From Streptomyces roseirectus (GTDB lineage: Bacteria; Actinomycetota; Actinomycetes; Streptomycetales; Streptomycetaceae): a stretch of 64,000 nucleotides of DNA. This document shows positions 58,932-64,000 of the stretch, piece after piece (positions within the stretch are counted from its first letter, which is position 1; each line of letters starts with the position of its first letter). Below the pieces are notes generated by a model. That model did no database searches. It saw nothing but the letters and a program-made list of their open reading frames with translations, and was not told where the DNA came from. A program made the position numbers and the translations under genes. The DNA lies in contig NZ_CP060828.1 of assembly GCF_014489635.1 (NCBI RefSeq), positions 4,130,001 through 4,194,000 of the forward strand, written 5' to 3'.

Positions 58932-59539
58932 CCCCCTCCTTCTCCCCGGGTCCCACCGACCCGACCGTCCAGCCCGTGCCCGCGGCCGTCGTCGAGAAGG
59001 TCGACGCGGCCGACACGACGCTGCACAACCCGCAGTGGGCCGTGCTCTCCCTCGGCTCGAACCTGGGCAACCGCCTGGAGACCCTGCAGGGCGCCATCGA
59101 CGCCCTGGAGGACACCCCCGGCCTGCGCGTCAAGGCGGTGTCGCCGGTGTACGAGACGGAGCCGTGGGGCGTCGACCCGGCGAGCCAGCCGTCGTACTTC
59201 AACGCGGTGGTCGTCCTGAAGACGACTCTGCCCCCGTCGTCCCTCCTGGAGCGCGCGCACGCGGTGGAGGAGGCGTTCGACCGGGTCCGCGCGGAGCGCT
59301 GGGGCGCGCGCACGCTGGACGTCGACATCGTCACGTACGCGGAGGTCGTGGACGACGACCCGAAGCTGACGCTGCCGCACCCGCGCGCGCACGAGCGGGC
59401 GTTCGTACTGGCTCCCTGGTACGACGTCGACCCGGAGGCCAAGCTGCCCGGCCGCGGCGCGGTCGCCGAGCTGCTGGACGGGGTCGGGCGCGAAGGTGTC
59501 GTACCCCGGGCGGACCTGGAACTCCACCTGCCCGCGTAG
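58928..59539 (+). CDS. folK: Hydroxymethylpterin pyrophosphokinase
   Basis: 203 residues; phosphorylates 6-hydroxymethyl-dihydropterin. VLSLGSNLGNRLETLQGAI, VSPVYETEPWG, YFNAVVVLKT, RWGARTLDVDIVTYAEV and LTLPHPRAHERAFVLAPW are the substrate and ATP segments. Slightly long N-terminus (Pro-rich 30 residues). Coupled to folB by overlap. Confidence 0.96.
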   Translation: MTPSFSPGPTDPTVQPVPAAVVEKVDAADTTLHNPQWAVLSLGSNLGNRLETLQGAIDALEDTPGLRVKAVSPVYETEPWGVDPASQPSYFNAVVVLKTTLPPSSLLERAHAVEEAFDRVRAERWGARTLDVDIVTYAEVVDDDPKLTLPHPRAHERAFVLAPWYDVDPEAKLPGRGAVAELLDGVGREGVVPRADLELHLPA

Positions 59540-59610
59540 TCGTTAAGGTCGGTGACGACACTGCGTCCGCGGGAGGGCCCGCGGACCGCCGGGGGAGCCG
59601 AAGGGACACC

Positions 59611-60102
59611 GTGAGAGAGCTGCGCATCAGGGTGCTGGCCGGCGTGTTCGCCGTCGCCGCGATCCTGTCCTGGGCGGGCGCCCGCCTCTGGAACTCGCTC
59701 GGGACCCTGCCCAGCGTTCCGCTGGCCGCCCCCATCGTCCTCGCGCTGATCGCGGTCGTCCTGCTGGCCACGGCGCTCTCGCTGCGCGCCCGCCTCAAGG
59801 CCCAGCGCGAGCGCCGCCCCGGCGCCAAGGGCGTCGACCCCCTGATGGCCGCCCGCGCGGTCGTCTTCGGCCAGTCCAGCGCCCTGGTCGCCGCCCTCGT
59901 CTCCGGCGTCTACGGCGGCGTCGGGGTCTTCCTGCTCGAATTCCTCGACCAGCCCGCCCGCCGCGACCAGGCCATCTACGCCGGTTTCTCCGTCCTCGCG
60001 GGCCTCGCGGTCATAGCCGCCGCCATCTTCCTGGAGCGCGTCTGCCGCCTCCCGGAGGACGACGACCGCGCGAACGGCAACGGGCAGCCGTCGGCGGCCT
60101 GA
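59611..60102 (+). CDS. DUF3180 membrane protein
   Basis: 163 residues with four hydrophobic spans (about 8-26, 36-56, 82-110, 124-143); DUF3180 is common beside fol genes in actinobacteria. Function unknown. GTG 59611, AAGGGA 5 bases upstream. Converges on folE, with a stem-loop between. Confidence 0.88.
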   Translation: MRELRIRVLAGVFAVAAILSWAGARLWNSLGTLPSVPLAAPIVLALIAVVLLATALSLRARLKAQRERRPGAKGVDPLMAARAVVFGQSSALVAALVSGVYGGVGVFLLEFLDQPARRDQAIYAGFSVLAGLAVIAAAIFLERVCRLPEDDDRANGNGQPSAA

Positions 60103-60135
60103 GAGCAGGCCCGAGAGCCCGCCTGCAAGCCCTTG

Positions 60136-60156
60136 TGAGCCCCCTCGCGGGGCTCA
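60136..60156. terminator. Terminator between DUF3180 and folE
   Basis: 8-bp stem TGAGCCCC/GGGGCTCA with a 5-base loop; overlaps the folE stop codon. Serves convergent genes. Confidence 0.75.
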
Positions 60157-60759
60157 GCGGGCCATGATCAGGCTCATCGCCTCGTTGCGGGTCGCAGGGT
60201 CCCTGAGCTGGCCGCGCACGGCCGAGGTGATGGTCTTCGCGCCGGGCTTGCGCACCCCGCGCATCGTCATGCACATGTGCTCGCACTCGACGACGACGAT
60301 GACCCCGCGCGGCTCCAGGATCTGCATCAGCGAGTCGGCGATCTGCGTGGTGAGTCGTTCCTGCACCTGCGGCCTGCGCGCGTAGACGTCGACGAGCCGG
60401 GCGAGCTTCGACAGCCCGGTGATCTTGCCGTCGGCGGACGGGATGTACCCGACGTGCGCGACCCCGACGAACGGGACGAGGTGGTGTTCGCAGGAGCTCA
60501 TCACCTCGATGTCCTTCACGAGCACCATCTCGTCGTGCCCGAGGTCGAACGTCGTGGTCAGGACGTCCTCCGGCGTCTGCCACAGCCCCGCGAATATCTC
60601 CCGGTACGCCCGCGCCACCCGCCCCGGCGTCTCCCTCAGCCCCTCGCGGTCCGGGTCCTCGCCGACCGCGATGAGGAGTTCGCGTACGGCGTTCTCGGCG
60701 CGCTTCTCGTCGAACTCACCGATGGCACCCTCGCCGTCCAGCGTCACGGGGTCGGTCAT
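60154..60759 (-). CDS. folE: GTP cyclohydrolase I
   Basis: 201 residues; first step of folate synthesis, GTP to dihydroneopterin triphosphate. Zinc ligands Cys90, His93 (SSCEHHL) and Cys163 (EHMCMTMRG); [13 protein letters not shown] and PETP-like [11 protein letters not shown] are present. ATG 60759 with GAGG 8 bases upstream. On the opposite strand from folP-folB-folK. ftsH lies upstream, separated by a terminator. Confidence 0.96.
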   Translation of the reverse strand: MTDPVTLDGEGAIGEFDEKRAENAVRELLIAVGEDPDREGLRETPGRVARAYREIFAGLWQTPEDVLTTTFDLGHDEMVLVKDIEVMSSCEHHLVPFVGVAHVGYIPSADGKITGLSKLARLVDVYARRPQVQERLTTQIADSLMQILEPRGVIVVVECEHMCMTMRGVRKPGAKTITSAVRGQLRDPATRNEAMSLIMAR

Positions 60760-60827
60760 GTGGCTGCCTCGTTCCTGTGCGGGTCGCGCGTGTGGGGCAC
60801 GCGCCTGAGCTGCGGTTGTCATACGAA

Positions 60828-60867
60828 ATGCCGCGCCCCCCAGGCTAGGTCCTGGGGGGCGCGGCAT
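60828..60867. terminator. Terminator after ftsH
   Basis: Perfect 17-bp stem (60828-60844 with 60851-60867), 6-base loop CTAGGT, 18 bases past the ftsH stop. Confidence 0.93.
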
Positions 60868-60884
60868 CCATTCCGGGCCGGGTG

Positions 60885-62918
<2,034 letters not shown>

Positions 62919-63102
62919 CCACACGGAGCGGTGCCGCCCCGTCCCTCCTGCCATAGTGAGTTTGATAAGACAGTTCTTCCGACGGTACCCCAGGCTGGGC
63001 GGCCACAGCCGCACTCAGGACCCGGCAGTGCCGTCTGCATGCTCCAACGGCGGGAATCCCGCTGGGGTTCCCGCTCGTGCCCGATCGCCTCGTACGAGGT
63101 TC

Positions 63103-63663
63103 TCAGCCGCCGTACACGTGGGGCGCGAGCGTACCGACGAACGGCAGGTTGCGGTACTTCTCGGCGTAGTCGAGGCCGTAGCCGACGACGAACTCGTTGG
63201 GGATGTCGAAGCCGACCCACTCGACGTCGATGGCGACCTTGGCCGCGTCGGGCTTGCGCAGCAGGGTGCACACCTTCAGCGACTCGGGCTCGCGCGAGCC
63301 GAGGTTGGACAGCAGCCACGACAGGGTCAGGCCGGAGTCGATGATGTCCTCGACGATCAGGACGTGCCGCCCCTTGATGTCGGTGTCGAGGTCCTTGAGG
63401 ATCCGCACGACGCCGGACGACTGGGTGCCCGCGCCGTACGAGGACACCGCCATCCAGTCCATCGTGACGGGGGTGGACAGCGCGCGCGCGAGGTCGGCCA
63501 TGACCATCACCGCGCCCTTGAGGACGCCGACGATGAGCAGGTCCTTGCCCGCGTACTCCGCGTCGATCTTCGCGGCCAGCTCGACGAGCTTGGCGTCGAT
63601 CTCTTCCTTGCTGATGAGCACCTGCTGGAGGTCGGCACCCATGTCTTTCGCGTCCACCCGCAT
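63103..63663 (-). CDS. hpt: Hypoxanthine phosphoribosyltransferase
   Basis: 186 residues; purine salvage, converts hypoxanthine and guanine to nucleotides. PRPP loop [38 protein letters not shown], and the C-terminal [18 protein letters not shown] identify it. ATG 63663; ATG 63687 possible. Between tilS and ftsH, as in most Gram-positives. Confidence 0.95.
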   Translation of the reverse strand: MRVDAKDMGADLQQVLISKEEIDAKLVELAAKIDAEYAGKDLLIVGVLKGAVMVMADLARALSTPVTMDWMAVSSYGAGTQSSGVVRILKDLDTDIKGRHVLIVEDIIDSGLTLSWLLSNLGSREPESLKVCTLLRKPDAAKVAIDVEWVGFDIPNEFVVGYGLDYAEKYRNLPFVGTLAPHVYGG

Positions 63664-63739
63664 CACTTTCGGTCGGTCGTCCCGCATGTCCGGCTCGCCG
63701 GCGCGGCCGGCCCGGTGCCCCTGCTGGAGGGGCCGGGGT

Positions 63740-64000
63740 TCAGCCCTGCCGGATGACCAGTCTGCCACCCTGGCGCTGGGCGACCACTCTGCCGGGCAGG
63801 TTGATGGCCTTCTGGCCGCGCCAGCCGGTGATCAGCCGGTCGATCTCCTCGATGTGCCGGGCGAAGAGGGAACCGGCGGGGGCGCCCGCCTCGATGGCCG
63901 CGCGGCGCAGGATGCGGCGGCGTACGGCGGGCGGGAGGGCGTAGAGCTTGGCGCACTCCAGGAGGCCCGCGGCGTCCCGTACGGACGCCTCCGCCTGGCG
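63740..64000 (-). CDS. tilS: tRNA(Ile)-lysidine synthase, C-terminal part
   Basis: Only the last 86 residues are visible, running off the window. Pieces such as [30 protein letters not shown] and [18 protein letters not shown] match the C-terminal substrate-binding domain of TilS, which modifies C34 of tRNA-Ile2. The N-terminal PP-loop is outside. Order tilS-hpt-ftsH-folE is the standard actinobacterial one. Confidence 0.88.
   Translation of the reverse strand, partial: RQAEASVRDAAGLLECAKLYALPPAVRRRILRRAAIEAGAPAGSLFARHIEEIDRLITGWRGQKAINLPGRVVAQRQGGRLVIRQG

Overview
The window is about 72% G+C, with GTG starts, overlapping ATGA/GTGA gene joints and strong third-position G/C bias. Gene content (sigE-cseABC, lsr2, clpC, disA, radA, ftsH-hpt-tilS, many TetR/BlaI/ArsR regulators) points to a Streptomyces chromosome, core region. 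From memory the gene order follows the S. coelicolor stretch around SCO3345 (ilvD) to SCO3406 (tilS); this was not checked. No transposase, prophage, tRNA, rRNA or CRISPR array was seen, so most of it is conserved chromosome.

Layout. 1-5.8 kb: an ABC exporter operon (permease cut by the window edge) divergent from a SulP anion transporter, a methyltransferase, a 534-bp element bounded by 87-89 bp inverted repeats, a small membrane protein and an SH3-domain protein. 5.9-13.8 kb: a receptor-like Ser/Thr kinase with a PQQ propeller, ilvD, a TIM-barrel/TetR pair, a Ppx/GppA phosphatase and a cysteine-rich protein. 14.6-21.4 kb: a sigma-like/zinc-finger/BACON membrane fusion, radA-disA (DNA repair and c-di-AMP), an anchored surface protein and mutY. 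21.7-25.2 kb: the sigE-cseA-cseB-cseC cell-envelope stress system. 25.3-29.3 kb: a TetR-controlled MFS exporter, an M23 peptidase and a secreted HAD phosphatase. 29.8-35.2 kb: clpC, lsr2, a GNAT N-acetyltransferase, a BlaI-type repressor and small conserved genes. 35.2-36.7 kb: about 1.5 kb without a credible gene.

37.5-43 kb is a compact cofactor operon, DUF2520-panC-nadB-nadC-coaX, joining pantothenate/CoA and NAD synthesis. 43.1-47.4 kb: an aldolase-like PLP enzyme, an ArsR regulator and a NarL-type two-component pair. 47.6-49.8 kb: a MidA/NDUFAF7-type methyltransferase facing an isolated nuoD paralogue, its likely substrate. 49.8-56.6 kb: two PH-domain membrane proteins, a coiled-coil membrane protein, an esterase and an MprF-like protein that may be a SigE target. 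56.7-64 kb: folate genes (folP, folB, folK, folE), ftsH, hpt and the 3' end of tilS.

The points most worth following are the long inverted-repeat element at 4.3-4.8 kb, the sigma/zinc-finger/BACON fusion, the MidA-NuoD pair, DUF2520 at the head of the panC operon, the excess of a 12-bp palindrome across the window, and sequence matches to ClgR, Crp, DnaA and TetR sites. No wholly new multi-gene system could be shown from sequence reading alone.
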